A stretch of 64,000 nt of DNA. It comes from Streptomyces sp. NBC_00353. Its GTDB lineage: Bacteria; Actinomycetota; Actinomycetes; Streptomycetales; Streptomycetaceae. A program made the position numbers and the translations under genes. Positions within the stretch are counted from its first letter, which is position 1; the number at the start of each line of letters is the position of its first letter. The stretch covers positions 7,003,501-7,067,500 of the forward strand of contig NZ_CP107985.1 of assembly GCF_036108815.1 (NCBI RefSeq), given 5' to 3'. The notes under the pieces were generated by a model. It saw only the letters and a program-made list of their open reading frames with translations. It did no database searches and was not told the origin of the DNA. This document shows, one piece after another, positions 1 through 8,947 of the stretch.

Positions 1-789
1 CGGCTAGGTAAACCCCACCCGGAGCAAGGTCAAGAGGGGCCGTCGCAAGACGGTCCTGCGCGAACGTTCGAGGGCTGCCCGCCCGAGTTCGCGGGTAGAC
101 CGCATGAGGCCGACAGCAATGCCGGTCCTAGATGGATGGCCGTCTCCCCGGCCGCCGCGAGGCGACCGGGTGACAGAACCCGGCGTACAGGCCGACTCGT
201 CTGCCGTCTCTGACTGCCGCAAGTCAGGACGTGTTTCTTCCGGGCATTGAGGGGCGTCAGGCCAGGCCGAGCCGCGCGGTGTCCGGGCCGGTCTCCAAGC
301 GGCCGTCTGCGATGAGTCGGTCCATGAGCGGGGACATCCGGCGTCGGACGGTGCGCAGCGACACTCCCGTCGGCGCTGTCGAGACCCAGGACGATGTCAG
401 CCCCACGGCCAGGTACGGACGGCGCGCGTCCTGCCCCCTGCGCTGCTTGCCTTCGACCGCCGCCGGCCACTGACGATCCCCCACGCACAGGTGAAGGGCG
501 CCGATCGCTGCCGACGCTGTACTGACGGACGGTCAGGACGCCCTTTCGAGGGTCGTTGCTTCCTCGTCGAGCGGGCGCGACCAGTTCCTGGCGAGGGTCT
601 CCGGATGGGATGGCCGGTGTCGAGCCCGAGCAACTGCTGCGTCGTTGTCGTGCCCCTGACGCCGGGCGCCGTTCCGCACGCGCGTTGATCGCGCCGGCGG
701 CGGCCGGATCCGCTGCTGCCAGGTCCTCCTGACGGCGGACCAGGTCCTTCTCCCTCGTCGGCGCATCATCACCTCGATACGCCTTCATC
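1..789. other. gene-poor left end
   Basis: No convincing gene is seen on either strand. The open frames present, including a long minus-strand one from about 881 to 30, are rich in Arg/Pro/Ser, lack a domain I recognise and lack a ribosome site. Because the next 300 bases hold a decayed gene copy, this stretch may be degraded coding sequence, but I could not name a parent. Confidence 0.4.
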
Positions 790-1105
790 ACACCTTCGGC
801 GTCGACTTCACGGGTGACGGTGAGGATCACCTCGGCGGTGTCAAGGCGTCGATCGGGACGCTTTACCTGTACAAGGGTCATGGCGGCGGCGCCATCGATG
901 GCGGTTCCCCCCGTGGGGAGATCGGTTCCGGTGGCTGGAACGGGATCTCGGACTGCGCCGGCGGTGTGACTTCACCGGTGACGGTACGGGTGACTGGCAG
1001 CTGTCGAGTCCCAGCCGGGCGCCACCGGAAAACCCCAACCTCTACAAGGTCGACGGCACAGGCGGCTTCAACGTCCGCATCGAAAGCGGCACCGGCGGCT
1101 GGTGG
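790..1105 (+). pseudogene. relic of FG-GAP repeat protein C-terminus
   Basis: Translation from about 801 gives DFTGDG, then LGGVKASIGTLYLYKGHG and EIGSGGWNGISDCAGG. This closely matches the last repeats of the intact protein at 1215-3248 (LGGVEKSTGKLYLYRGHG, GWNGISDYAGADFTGDG). Near 964 the relic carries five bases where the intact gene has three, a +2 frameshift. After that the homology continues in another frame (DFTGDGTGD, then GGFNVRIESGTGGWW) to about 1105. The parent's terminal TGA is changed to TGG. There is no start codon or N-terminal domain. This is a frameshifted partial duplicate lying directly upstream of its paralogue. Confidence 0.75.
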
Positions 1106-1214
1106 CGCCCCACCAGGCGGGTCCGGGTTCACTGCGGCCCTGCCCTGCCTCTGTGCGCTGCCGCGCCCCGACCGCGCCGGCCGTGCCACATCGGCCCAAC
1201 TCCGGGAAGAGAGA

Positions 1215-3248
1215 ATGAAGATCCGACATCTGCGCCGTTCAGCCTCTGCCTTCATTGCCGCCATCGGACTGACCGCCACGTTCCAGCCCTCCGCCCCCGC
1301 TTCGGCGGCGGAATCGCTCGGCCACGTCGAGTACGGGGGGCTCTCCATCGACGTTCCGGCCGGGTGGAAGCTGGTGGATCTGGAGAAGGACCCGAAGACC
1401 TGCGTACGACTCGATCAGCACACCGTGTATCTGGGGCATCCGGGAGCGCAGCAGTCCTGCCCCACCCACCTGATCGCGGCAAAGACCGAAGCGATTGTGC
1501 TGGAGCCGTTCACCGGAGCTGCGCCCCGAGAGGATGTGCCCACCGTGAACGTCCCGGCGGGCTCCCCCGCTCCCAGGGCCCTCCCGGTCGGCGACTCCCG
1601 TGAAGTGCGGCTGGCCTTCGAAGGCGCCGGCGTCTATGCAACCGTCAGTTACGGCTCGTCGGCGGCAGCGATCGAGAAGATCCTGGGCTCCGTCACCACC
1701 GGCAGCACGGCCGAGCCGCAGACGGTTCCGACGCCCCGGGCGCCGGCTCTCCCGGCCGCCGCCTCCGCGATCCCGAGTACCGGCTACACCGGAAAAGCCT
1801 TCGACGCCTGCTCGGCACCCTCCTCCGGCGCCATGGCGAACTGGGCGTCCTCGCCCTACAGAGGGGTGGGCATCTACATGGGCGGGCCGAGCCGGGCCTG
1901 CTCCCAGCCGAACCTCACCGCTTCATGGGTGGCCGAGCAGAGCAACCGTGGCTGGCATCTGCTCCCCATCTACGCGGGCCTCCAAGCGGGGAGCATCTCC
2001 TCCTCGAGCGCGACCAGCCAGGGCCGGTCGGCCGCCGATGCGGCTGTCGATCTGGCACAAGCGCTCGGATTCGTCCCCGGCACGGTGCTCTACATCGACA
2101 TGGAGGCGTACTCCTCGGGCTACCGCACCAACGTCCTCAACTACCTCTCCGGCTGGTCCGCCCGTCTGCAAGAACTGCGCTACCGGTCAGGCGTGTACAG
2201 CTCCTCCTCCAGTGGCATCAAGGACCTCGCCTCCGTCTATTCGTCCACGACACTGGTACGTCCGGACGTGGTCTGGGTCGGCAACTGGAACGGTGTGGCC
2301 AACACCGCCGACGTGAACATCCCCGCCGGGTACTGGTCCGACCATCAGCGTGTTCACCAGTACACGGGCAATGTCACCGAGACGTACAGCGGGACGACGA
2401 TCAACATCGACCGGAACTACGTCGACGTCGGCGCGGCTGCGACCACGGGCGACCCGGGTATGACAAACCTGACGGCCGGTGACTTCAACGGGGACGGCAA
2501 GAAGGACCTGGTGGCCGTTCAGGTGACGACGGGCAACCTGTGGCTGTACCCCGGTACGGGCACGGGAACCCTGACTGCGCCGCTGCTGCTCGGCAAGGGT
2601 GGCTGGAACGGCATGGCGAATCTGGCCGTCGGTGACTTCAACTCGGACGGCAGGGACGATCTCGTCGGCACCGCGGTCGCGAGCGGAAAGCTTTACCTCT
2701 ACCCCGGTACCGGCAGCGGGCTGGCCAGTCGTAAGGAGATCGGTTCCGGCGGCTGGAACGGGATCAGTAACATCTTCGTCGGTGACTTCACCGGGGACGG
2801 CAGGGATGACCTCGGCGGTGTCGAGAAGTCGACCGGGAAGCTCTACCTCTACCGGGGGCACGGCAACGGCACCATCGACGCCGGTCCCTCCCGGACGGAG
2901 ATCGGCTCCTACGGCTGGAACGGCATGGACAAGATCGTCAGTCCCGGTGACATGAACAGGGACGGCAGGGACGACATCGTCGCCACCGAGAAGTCCACCG
3001 GGAAGCTCTACCTCTACAAGGGCCACGGCAACGGCACCATCGACGCCGGCCCCTCCCGCACGGAGATCGGCTCCCGTGGCTGGAACGGCATCTCGGACTA
3101 CGCCGGCGCCGACTTCACCGGTGACGGTACGGGTGACCTGATGGCCGTCAAGTCCGAACCGGGTGCCACCGGGAAGCTCTACTTCTACAAGGGCACCGGC
3201 AAGGGCGGCCTCAACGCCCGCGTCGAGATCAGCTCCGGCGGCTGGTGA
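1215..3248 (+). CDS. secreted DUF1906 glycoside-hydrolase-like protein with FG-GAP repeats
   Basis: A 677-residue predicted secreted protein. The start ATG at 1215 has a purine-rich site (GGGAAGAGAG) just upstream and begins a Sec signal peptide ending near ASAAES (residues 1-33). Residues about 34-165 form an unassigned N-terminal domain. Residues about 190-410 match the DUF1906/Rv2525c-like glycoside-hydrolase-like fold, with VLYIDMEAY near residue 292 carrying the acidic residues expected in the active site. Residues 415-677 hold five FG-GAP/VCBS repeats with Ca-binding loops such as DFNGDGKKD, DFNSDGRDD and DMNRDGRDD. The family is presumed to act on cell-wall or other glycans outside the cell; the substrate is unknown. 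The open frame extends further upstream, but only into the relic copy. Confidence 0.85.
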   Translation: MKIRHLRRSASAFIAAIGLTATFQPSAPASAAESLGHVEYGGLSIDVPAGWKLVDLEKDPKTCVRLDQHTVYLGHPGAQQSCPTHLIAAKTEAIVLEPFTGAAPREDVPTVNVPAGSPAPRALPVGDSREVRLAFEGAGVYATVSYGSSAAAIEKILGSVTTGSTAEPQTVPTPRAPALPAAASAIPSTGYTGKAFDACSAPSSGAMANWASSPYRGVGIYMGGPSRACSQPNLTASWVAEQSNRGWHLLPIYAGLQAGSISSSSATSQGRSAADAAVDLAQALGFVPGTVLYIDMEAYSSGYRTNVLNYLSGWSARLQELRYRSGVYSSSSSGIKDLASVYSSTTLVRPDVVWVGNWNGVANTADVNIPAGYWSDHQRVHQYTGNVTETYSGTTINIDRNYVDVGAAATTGDPGMTNLTAGDFNGDGKKDLVAVQVTTGNLWLYPGTGTGTLTAPLLLGKGGWNGMANLAVGDFNSDGRDDLVGTAVASGKLYLYPGTGSGLASRKEIGSGGWNGISNIFVGDFTGDGRDDLGGVEKSTGKLYLYRGHGNGTIDAGPSRTEIGSYGWNGMDKIVSPGDMNRDGRDDIVATEKSTGKLYLYKGHGNGTIDAGPSRTEIGSRGWNGISDYAGADFTGDGTGDLMAVKSEPGATGKLYFYKGTGKGGLNARVEISSGGW

Positions 3249-3293
3249 GGAACTAGCTTCTCGACGACGGCAACCAGGGGGGCGAGCCCCCGG

Positions 3294-3327
3294 GCAGCGC
3301 CGGACCCGGCTTTCGGTCCGGCGCTGC
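3294..3327. terminator. bidirectional hairpin terminator
   Basis: A perfect 13-bp inverted repeat, GCAGCGCCGGACC and GGTCCGGCGCTGC, encloses an 8-nt loop. It lies between two convergent genes that end at 3248 (+) and 3375 (-), so it can serve both. Confidence 0.85.
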
Positions 3328-3374
3328 TGCGCTGTGTTCCGGAGGTCTGCGCGGGCGGCGATTCATCCGTGGCG

Positions 3375-4274
3375 TCAGCCCGCCATCGGCAGGATCCTTC
3401 GCGACGGCGCCGCGCGCAGTTCGTCCACGGCCACCGCCTCCCCGCTGTCCGCGTCGACATAACTGACACGGACGATCGGGTCGTCACCGGTGTCGCGGCC
3501 GGCCGTGGCGTCGAGTGCGAACACCACCGCGACCGGGCGCGCGTTCTCCCGGTCCCCGTACACACCCGAGTACTGGAGAATGCGCCAGCCGTCGTCCTCC
3601 CAGTGGTCCAGCAAGGCGGACCGGACCACGGGTGCGGCGGCCTGCCAGGCAAGGGAGTTCTCCAGGAGTTCGACGCTCGCCGCGACCGGCACCTGGTCGG
3701 TGGCGGTGCCGAGGAGCGGGTGCCCGAAGACACGCAGCCTCGTCCGGCGCAGTGGTAGCAGCCACCACCGGTCGAGGTCCGCCGAGAGGGTGACCAGAAC
3801 CGCCGCCGCCCCGGCCAGGAGGACAAGGGCACCGGCAGGCCGCTCGGAGACCGCCGGCCACCAGGTGTCCCGTGCCACCGCCACCGTGGCCCCGCCGATG
3901 AGCACGACCGCCGCCCGCGCGAACGCCCGCCAGGTGATGGGGGTGCCCTCACCTGCCGAGCAGCCGCAGGAGGACTCCGGTGCCACGGCCCGGCCGTAGC
4001 CGAGGTAGCCGAGGAAGCCCGCCCCGAGGACCGCGGCTGCGGCCCCCGGCACCGGGTTCGCCGGGACCACCAGCAGACCTGCGGCGATCAGGAGTTCACC
4101 TGCGCCGGTCGCGCGCAGCACCGTGGTGGCCCGCTCACTGCTGCGCAGCATGCGGGCCAGCGCCGTCTTCGGCGCCTGTTGTGCGGTGCCCCGACTGAAC
4201 ACCTTGACCGCCCCGGTCCAGCCGAGCAGGCCCGCGAGGACCAGCGGGGCGAGGCCCGTTGTCAGTGACAGCAT
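3375..4274 (-). CDS. MauE/DoxX-like membrane protein with extra C-terminal domain
   Basis: A 299-residue protein. ATG at 4274 is preferred over an in-frame upstream start because it follows AGAGGAAGAG. The first half has four hydrophobic segments in the MauE (methylamine utilisation) arrangement, including a conserved-looking Cys pair in ESSCGCSAG after the third segment. Residues about 180-299 form a soluble domain absent from short MauE proteins (LAWQAAAPVVRSALLDHW, then VSYVDADSGEAVAVDEL). MauE helps form the disulfides of the methylamine dehydrogenase light chain. Here it is the last gene of an operon whose first gene encodes a protein with 16 cysteines, so a similar thiol-oxidation role is likely but inferred. 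Confidence 0.7.
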   Translation of the reverse strand: MLSLTTGLAPLVLAGLLGWTGAVKVFSRGTAQQAPKTALARMLRSSERATTVLRATGAGELLIAAGLLVVPANPVPGAAAAVLGAGFLGYLGYGRAVAPESSCGCSAGEGTPITWRAFARAAVVLIGGATVAVARDTWWPAVSERPAGALVLLAGAAAVLVTLSADLDRWWLLPLRRTRLRVFGHPLLGTATDQVPVAASVELLENSLAWQAAAPVVRSALLDHWEDDGWRILQYSGVYGDRENARPVAVVFALDATAGRDTGDDPIVRVSYVDADSGEAVAVDELRAAPSRRILPMAG

Positions 4275-4305
4275 CTCTTCCTCTCTCTGTGTCCTTGGGC
4301 CTGTA

Positions 4306-4920
4306 TCAGTGCCCGACGGAGATGCGGACGACGTCCACGGAGTTGTCGGAGGGCCGCCAGGCACCGAGCACCTGGGCGCTCTGCCCGATGCGCAGCCGGG
4401 ACAGGTCGGACGTCAGTGCGCGGCCCGCGTAGGAGGCGCTGGCATCCGGGGCGACGTGGCCGACCAGCTCGTGCTGCCCGTGGGCGAGGTGCAGCCGGTT
4501 CTTCGCGATGCCGCGGATCTGCGTGTCCAGATTCACGATGTTCACCCACACCGCGTCGGCGGCCACGGTGCCGTCGGGCATCTTGACGCCGCGTGCGTAG
4601 AGCCCGTCGCCGACCTCGATTACTTCGGCTGTGGTGGCGCGCACCTTCCAGACGCTGGTGACGTTGGTCATCTGCACCCGGGAGTGGCCCCCATTGGATC
4701 CGGTCACCTCCAGGATGCTGCCGGTGATGCCCGTGATGCGGCCCTCCACGAAGGTGGACTTGGCTATCGCGGGGTCGAGCGAGGGTTCCGCGGCGAAGGC
4801 GGCCTCGGCGTCGAGGCCGCCGAGCGCGGTCGCGCCGATGATGGTCGCGCCGCCGAGGGCGGCATTGGTGAGGAAGCGCCGGCGGCGCATCGCGTCGGCC
4901 CGGTCGTGTCGTACGGTCAT
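4306..4920 (-). CDS. Tat-exported protein, DUF5666-like beta domain
   Basis: A 204-residue protein. ATG at 4920 is preceded by TGAGGAGGACCGAG, a strong ribosome site overlapping the stop of the upstream gene 11 bases away. Residues 1-45 are a twin-arginine signal (MRRRRFLTNAALGGATI) ending near AFAAEPS. The mature part is a beta-rich domain (VEGRITGITGSILEVTGSNG, then MPDGTVAADAVWVNIVN) like DUF5666/OB-fold surface proteins. No catalytic residues are evident. Tat export implies that it folds, possibly with a partner, before crossing the membrane. It sits between the Cys-rich protein gene and the MauE-like gene. Confidence 0.7.
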   Translation of the reverse strand: MTVRHDRADAMRRRRFLTNAALGGATIIGATALGGLDAEAAFAAEPSLDPAIAKSTFVEGRITGITGSILEVTGSNGGHSRVQMTNVTSVWKVRATTAEVIEVGDGLYARGVKMPDGTVAADAVWVNIVNLDTQIRGIAKNRLHLAHGQHELVGHVAPDASASYAGRALTSDLSRLRIGQSAQVLGAWRPSDNSVDVVRISVGH

Positions 4921-4931
4921 CTCGGTCCTCC

Positions 4932-5354
4932 TCACTCGTAGATGTAGACCGGCAGCTTGCCCGAGCTCAGGTTGCCGATCGCCGAGAAGGCGGCCGGCGT
5001 CAGGTCGAGGACGCGGTTGGTGCGACAGGTGCCGTTGCAGCAAGTCGCCTCTCCGCACCAGTCCTTGGTGCGCGGGCCGCAGTCGGTGATCGTGATGCAC
5101 ACCGTCGCACCCGAGCACTGGTGCTTGACGTTCATCACCGCACCACAGCCGCGTCTGGGGATGTTCTCGCCGCAGAGGTCGGGCCGGGTGATGTTCCAGC
5201 ACGCCTGTGAGGCGTTGGGCCACGCGCCGTGGTGCGCGCTGGACTGGCAGTTGCCGCAGGCGCCGCCGCCGGCACTGGAGCATGGCCCCCAGGCGTTGCC
5301 GCAGCAGAACCAGCTGGTTTCACCGGCCCACAGGCTGGTTGATCCGCAAGCCAT
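4932..5354 (-). CDS. Cys-rich protein, double-psi beta-barrel (RlpA/expansin-like) C-terminus
   Basis: A 140-residue protein with 16 cysteines (FCCGNAWGPC, CGNCQ, DWCGEATCCNGTC). The segment VCITITDCGP followed by DLTPAAFSAIG is typical of double-psi beta barrels such as RlpA and expansin-like proteins. ATG at 5354 is chosen because GGGAGGGG lies 7-8 bases upstream; earlier in-frame starts lack a site. No signal peptide is visible from this start, which is odd for a protein that seems built for disulfides. It heads the operon with a Tat-exported protein and a MauE-like oxidoreductase partner. Function unknown. Confidence 0.7.
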   Translation of the reverse strand: MACGSTSLWAGETSWFCCGNAWGPCSSAGGGACGNCQSSAHHGAWPNASQACWNITRPDLCGENIPRRGCGAVMNVKHQCSGATVCITITDCGPRTKDWCGEATCCNGTCRTNRVLDLTPAAFSAIGNLSSGKLPVYIYE

Positions 5355-5561
5355 CGTGTTGCCCCTCCCAGGAAGTGACAAGTGCATGACAAGAACTGGA
5401 CCGGCCGTCGACAGACACATGTGAAGCGGGGATGCCCGTGGTGCGACCGGGGATGGTTGTGCGAGCGAAGCAACCCAATGATGCGCGTAGACAAGCGGGT
5501 TGCATAGATGGCCTCGTTCCGCATCGACGAGGGCCTCGTCGGCCGGGTGGCGAGCCGGTGG

Positions 5562-6215
5562 TCAGCCTTCCGGCCCTGTTCGATGACCCAGGTGCCCGGC
5601 GAACCACTCTCTGGCCAGCTCCGCCACCTTCCCGAGAGCACCGGGCTCCTCGAACAGGTGAGTGGCGCCGGGGACCACGGCGAGCCGGTTCTCACAGCGC
5701 AGCAGTGCCTGGGCCTGGCGGTTGAGGTCCAGCACCACCTCGTCATCGCCTCCGACGATGAGCAGCGTGGGCGCGGTCACCGCCGGCAGGCGGGGCCCGG
5801 CCAGATCAGGCCTGCCGCCGCGCGAGACGACCGCCACGGCCGGGGAGTCCGGCTCCGCCGCCGCCCGCAGCGCGGCGGCCGCACCGGTGCTGGCCCCGAA
5901 GTAGCCGACCGCGAGGCCCTGGGTCTCGGGCCGGTCGAGCAGCCAGCGGGTGGCGTCGGTCAGGCGGCCGGCCAGCAGGGCGGTGTCGAAGGTGTTGGCC
6001 CGGTCCAGTTCCTCCTCCGCCGTGAGGAGGTCGAACAGGAGGGTGGCCAGCCCGGCCTTGTTCAGTGAGGTCGAGACGGAGCGGTTGCGCGGGCTGTGCC
6101 GGCTGCTGCCGCTGCCGTGGGCGAACACCACGATGCCCGTGGCCCCTTCGGGGACCGTCAGTTCCCCGCCGAGCCGGACCGGTCCGGCGTGCACGACGAC
6201 ATCCGCGGCCGCCAT
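5562..6215 (-). CDS. alpha/beta hydrolase (dienelactone hydrolase family)
   Basis: A 217-residue cytoplasmic hydrolase. ATG at 6215 follows GGGAGGAG; an upstream in-frame extension is not supported. Motifs: VFAHGSGSSRHSPRN (oxyanion region), nucleophile elbow GYFGASTGAAAA (Ser), acid in LLIVGGDDEVV, and catalytic His in VPGATHLFEEPG near the end. The set matches the DLH-like hydrolases common in Streptomyces, often found beside phosphoribosyltransferase genes. Substrate unknown. The 289-base upstream region up to rtcB holds no gene that I can support. Confidence 0.8.
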   Translation of the reverse strand: MAAADVVVHAGPVRLGGELTVPEGATGIVVFAHGSGSSRHSPRNRSVSTSLNKAGLATLLFDLLTAEEELDRANTFDTALLAGRLTDATRWLLDRPETQGLAVGYFGASTGAAAALRAAAEPDSPAVAVVSRGGRPDLAGPRLPAVTAPTLLIVGGDDEVVLDLNRQAQALLRCENRLAVVPGATHLFEEPGALGKVAELAREWFAGHLGHRTGPEG

Positions 6216-6504
6216 CCCCGCTCCTCCCGCAGCTCCCACGGTTGCTGCGTTTTCGTACCGCTGCTCGACTCCCTCGAGAGGGTGGGCTCCTCCGCCCGAC
6301 GTTGTTGTCCGCAGGCCAGGACGTCCATCTGTCGTCACTGCTCCCGGCTCACGACCGGACTCCTGGCGAGACTGCACCTGCACTCCACGCTACTCGCGTT
6401 CCGCCGAGGTGCGAGCGCCGGACGACTTCACCGCCGGAGCCCACCGCGGCCGCCGTTCCGGCCTCCGGAGAAGCTGCGCCCCCGCTCTCCCGCCGCGTAC
6501 CGGA

Positions 6505-7932
6505 TCATCCCTTGACGACGCCCAGCGGCACCAGGCGGGCGACCAGCCGGGCGAGTCCGGCGCCCTCGGTGACCGCGGTGACCGCGTCGACGTCCTTGTA
6601 CGCCTCCGGCGCCTCCTCGGCGAGACCACGCCACGAGGAGGGGCGTACCGCGATGCCCCGGGCCTCCAGCTCGTTGCGAAGCTGCTCCCCGCGGACCATG
6701 CGCAGCGCGTGATGACGGCTCCAGACCCGGCCGGCGCCGTGACAGGCGGAGTGGAAGGCTTCGTTGCCGGGCAGGCCGACCATCACGTACGAGGCGGTGC
6801 CCATCGTCCCGGGGACCAGTACCGGCTGGCCCGCCCGGACGAGGTCCTCGGGCAGGCTCGGGTCGCCGGGCGGCAGCGCCCGCGTCGCGCCTTTGCGGTG
6901 GACGCACAGTGGACGTGCCTCACCGTCGACTTCATGGGTCTCGAGTTTGGCCGTGTTGTGCGAGATGTCGTAGACCAGATCCAGACCGACTCCCGCGGCC
7001 GTCGCGAAGGCGTGACGGGTGGCTTCGGACAGCAGCTGGCGGTTGGCCCGGCCGTAGTTGGCGGCTGCCGCCATCGCCCCCAGGTAGGCGTGGCCCCGCG
7101 GCGACTCGACCGGTGTGCAGGCCAGCTGCCGGTCCGGGACCTGGATGTGGTGCCGGTGCAGTTCCTGGTCCATCACGCGGACGTGGTCGGTGCACACCTG
7201 GTGCCCCAGGCCACGCGAGCCGCAGTGGATCATGACGCACACCTGGCCCACCCGCAGCCCGAAGGCCACCGCGGTGGCGGTGTCGAAGATCCGGTCGACC
7301 GCCTGGACCTCCAGGAAGTGGTTTCCCGAGCCGAGGCTTCCCACCTGGTGGAGGCCGCGTTCGACGGCGCGCCTGCTCACCTGCCCCGGGGCCGCGCCGT
7401 CCAGGACGCCGTAGTCCTCGCAGCGCGCGAGGTCGCGCGGCACACCGTGCCCGTGCTCGACCGCGTACCGAGCGCCGCCGACCAGCAGCTCGTCGATCTC
7501 CCCGGCGCCCGACAGCTTCCACAGCCCGCCGCGCCCCATGCCGCGCGGGATGGTGTCGTCGAGGATGTCCATCAGCCGCCGCAGCCGGTCGTGGCCCAGC
7601 GCCTCATGGTCGATGTCGGCGGCCAGCAGCCGTACGCCGCAGGAGATGTCGAACCCGACGCCGCCGGGCGAGATGACCCCGCCGCGGGAGATGTCGGTGG
7701 CGGCCACCCCGCCGATCGGGAAGCCGTAGCCCCAGTGGACGTCGGGCATGGCGAAGGAGGCGCGGACGATGCCGGGCAGCGTCGCCACGTTCGCCACCTG
7801 CTCCAGCGCCTTGTCCCCGGCCGCCTGTGGCAGCAGCGCCCGTGAGGCGAACACCATCCCGGGTACACGCATCGGTTCCCGCTGCTCGATACGGAAGCGG
7901 TACGGGCCCTTCTCCACCAGTGCGATGTCCAC
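6505..7932 (-). CDS. rtcB: RtcB family RNA ligase
   Basis: A 475-residue GTP-dependent RNA ligase that joins 2',3'-cyclic phosphate or 3'-phosphate ends to 5'-OH ends. The GTG start at 7932 is set by GGAGGTGAGG seven bases upstream, only 5 bp after the preceding gene's stop. Key motifs are present: Mn-binding GVGFDISCGVRLL, SLGSGNHFLEV, VMIHCGSRGLGHQ, HNTAKLE, and CHGAGRVWSR with the His that is guanylylated in the family. The length is normal. It is the last gene of an operon with archease and a CapA-like protein. In bacteria RtcB repairs cleaved tRNA or rRNA; the target here is unknown. Confidence 0.93.
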   Translation of the reverse strand: MDIALVEKGPYRFRIEQREPMRVPGMVFASRALLPQAAGDKALEQVANVATLPGIVRASFAMPDVHWGYGFPIGGVAATDISRGGVISPGGVGFDISCGVRLLAADIDHEALGHDRLRRLMDILDDTIPRGMGRGGLWKLSGAGEIDELLVGGARYAVEHGHGVPRDLARCEDYGVLDGAAPGQVSRRAVERGLHQVGSLGSGNHFLEVQAVDRIFDTATAVAFGLRVGQVCVMIHCGSRGLGHQVCTDHVRVMDQELHRHHIQVPDRQLACTPVESPRGHAYLGAMAAAANYGRANRQLLSEATRHAFATAAGVGLDLVYDISHNTAKLETHEVDGEARPLCVHRKGATRALPPGDPSLPEDLVRAGQPVLVPGTMGTASYVMVGLPGNEAFHSACHGAGRVWSRHHALRMVRGEQLRNELEARGIAVRPSSWRGLAEEAPEAYKDVDAVTAVTEGAGLARLVARLVPLGVVKG

Positions 7933-7937
7933 GTCCC

Positions 7938-8921
7938 TCACCTCCAGTCGACCGTCAGCCGACCGGTCCGATCGGCGACGGCGGTGCCGAACTCGGCGCA
8001 GGCGGTGGTGAGCCGCTCGCGGATCCACTCCCGGTCCTCGCCGCGCGCCAGGCGGGTGTGGCAGTAGTCCAGGGCCAGTGGAATCGCCTCCACCCGGGCG
8101 GGAACCAGGTGCGCGGCATCCGGGCCGTCCAGGGTCACCAGGAAGAGAAGCCCCAGGTCGTTGCGGAGGACCGGGTCGACGGCGTAGTCGTCGACGAAGT
8201 CGCCCAGGTCGTACAGGATCCGGTCGGCGATCCCGTGGAACACATGGGCGGAGTGCCCGGCGACCAGCGTCGCCCCCGCCGCCAGCAGCTCCGGGGCCGC
8301 GGCCGAGACGTGACGCGGCGGCCGCGAGGTCATGTTGGGGCCCCAGTGCGGAGTGACCAGCACGACATCCGCCGCCGCGGCGGCCCGGCCCACCGACTCC
8401 GTCAGCCAGTCGGGCACCCCCGCGTGGAGATCGGCCCAGGCCACACCGGGACTGTCCGCCCCGGCCGCGTACTCCTGCGGGTGGTCCGTGGCGCCCACCA
8501 CGGCAAGCCGCACACCGGCCGCCTCCAGCACCGCGAACTCCCGGGCCGCGTGTACGGTCGCGCCGGCGCCGACCGCGTGCACGCCCGCCCCGGCCAGCAG
8601 GGTGCGGGTGTCGGCCATGGCGTCGAACCCGTAGTCGAGAGCGTGGTTGTTGGCGAGCGTCACACAGTTCACGCCCAGTTCGGCCAGCACCTTCGCGGCG
8701 GCGGAGGGAGCGCGGAAGAAGAAGGCCTTTTGCGGGTCGGGCCAGCGGTGCCCGCGGTCGGAGACACAGCACTCCAGGTTGAGCACGAACAGGTCCGCCT
8801 CCGCGATCGCCTCCCTGACCCCTGCGGAGACCAGCGTCCCCGGCGTCGGCGAGCGGCGCAGCTCCTCGGCGACGCTGCGCCCGAGCATGGTGTCGCCGGC
8901 CAGTGCCACCGTGAACGCCAT
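7938..8921 (-). CDS. CapA-like metallophosphoesterase
   Basis: A 327-residue protein of the CapA/PGA_cap (calcineurin-like) family. Motifs: ALAGDTMLGRSV at the N-terminus, LNLECCVSD, TLANNHALDYG, LVTPHWGPN, GHSAHVFHGI and YDLGDFVDDY, covering the metal-binding Asp, Asn and His set. No signal peptide or membrane helix is visible, unlike classical CapA. The gene starts 26 bp after the archease stop and ends 5 bp before rtcB, so it is probably cotranscribed and translationally linked with both. The family name refers to poly-gamma-glutamate capsule synthesis. Here an RNA-end phosphoesterase role is possible, by context only. Confidence 0.85.
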   Translation of the reverse strand: MAFTVALAGDTMLGRSVAEELRRSPTPGTLVSAGVREAIAEADLFVLNLECCVSDRGHRWPDPQKAFFFRAPSAAAKVLAELGVNCVTLANNHALDYGFDAMADTRTLLAGAGVHAVGAGATVHAAREFAVLEAAGVRLAVVGATDHPQEYAAGADSPGVAWADLHAGVPDWLTESVGRAAAAADVVLVTPHWGPNMTSRPPRHVSAAAPELLAAGATLVAGHSAHVFHGIADRILYDLGDFVDDYAVDPVLRNDLGLLFLVTLDGPDAAHLVPARVEAIPLALDYCHTRLARGEDREWIRERLTTACAEFGTAVADRTGRLTVDWR

Positions 8922-8947
8922 GATCCCGTCCCTTCCCCGTCCTGCAC

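Noticed and set aside
30..881. 283-codon minus-strand frame at the left end
   Set aside because: No start site, no domain, and it is antisense to the FG-GAP relic at its upstream end.
4275..4364. N-terminal extension of the MauE-like protein
   Set aside because: It overlaps the preceding gene, has no hydrophobic start, and AGAGGAAGAG marks the ATG at 4274.
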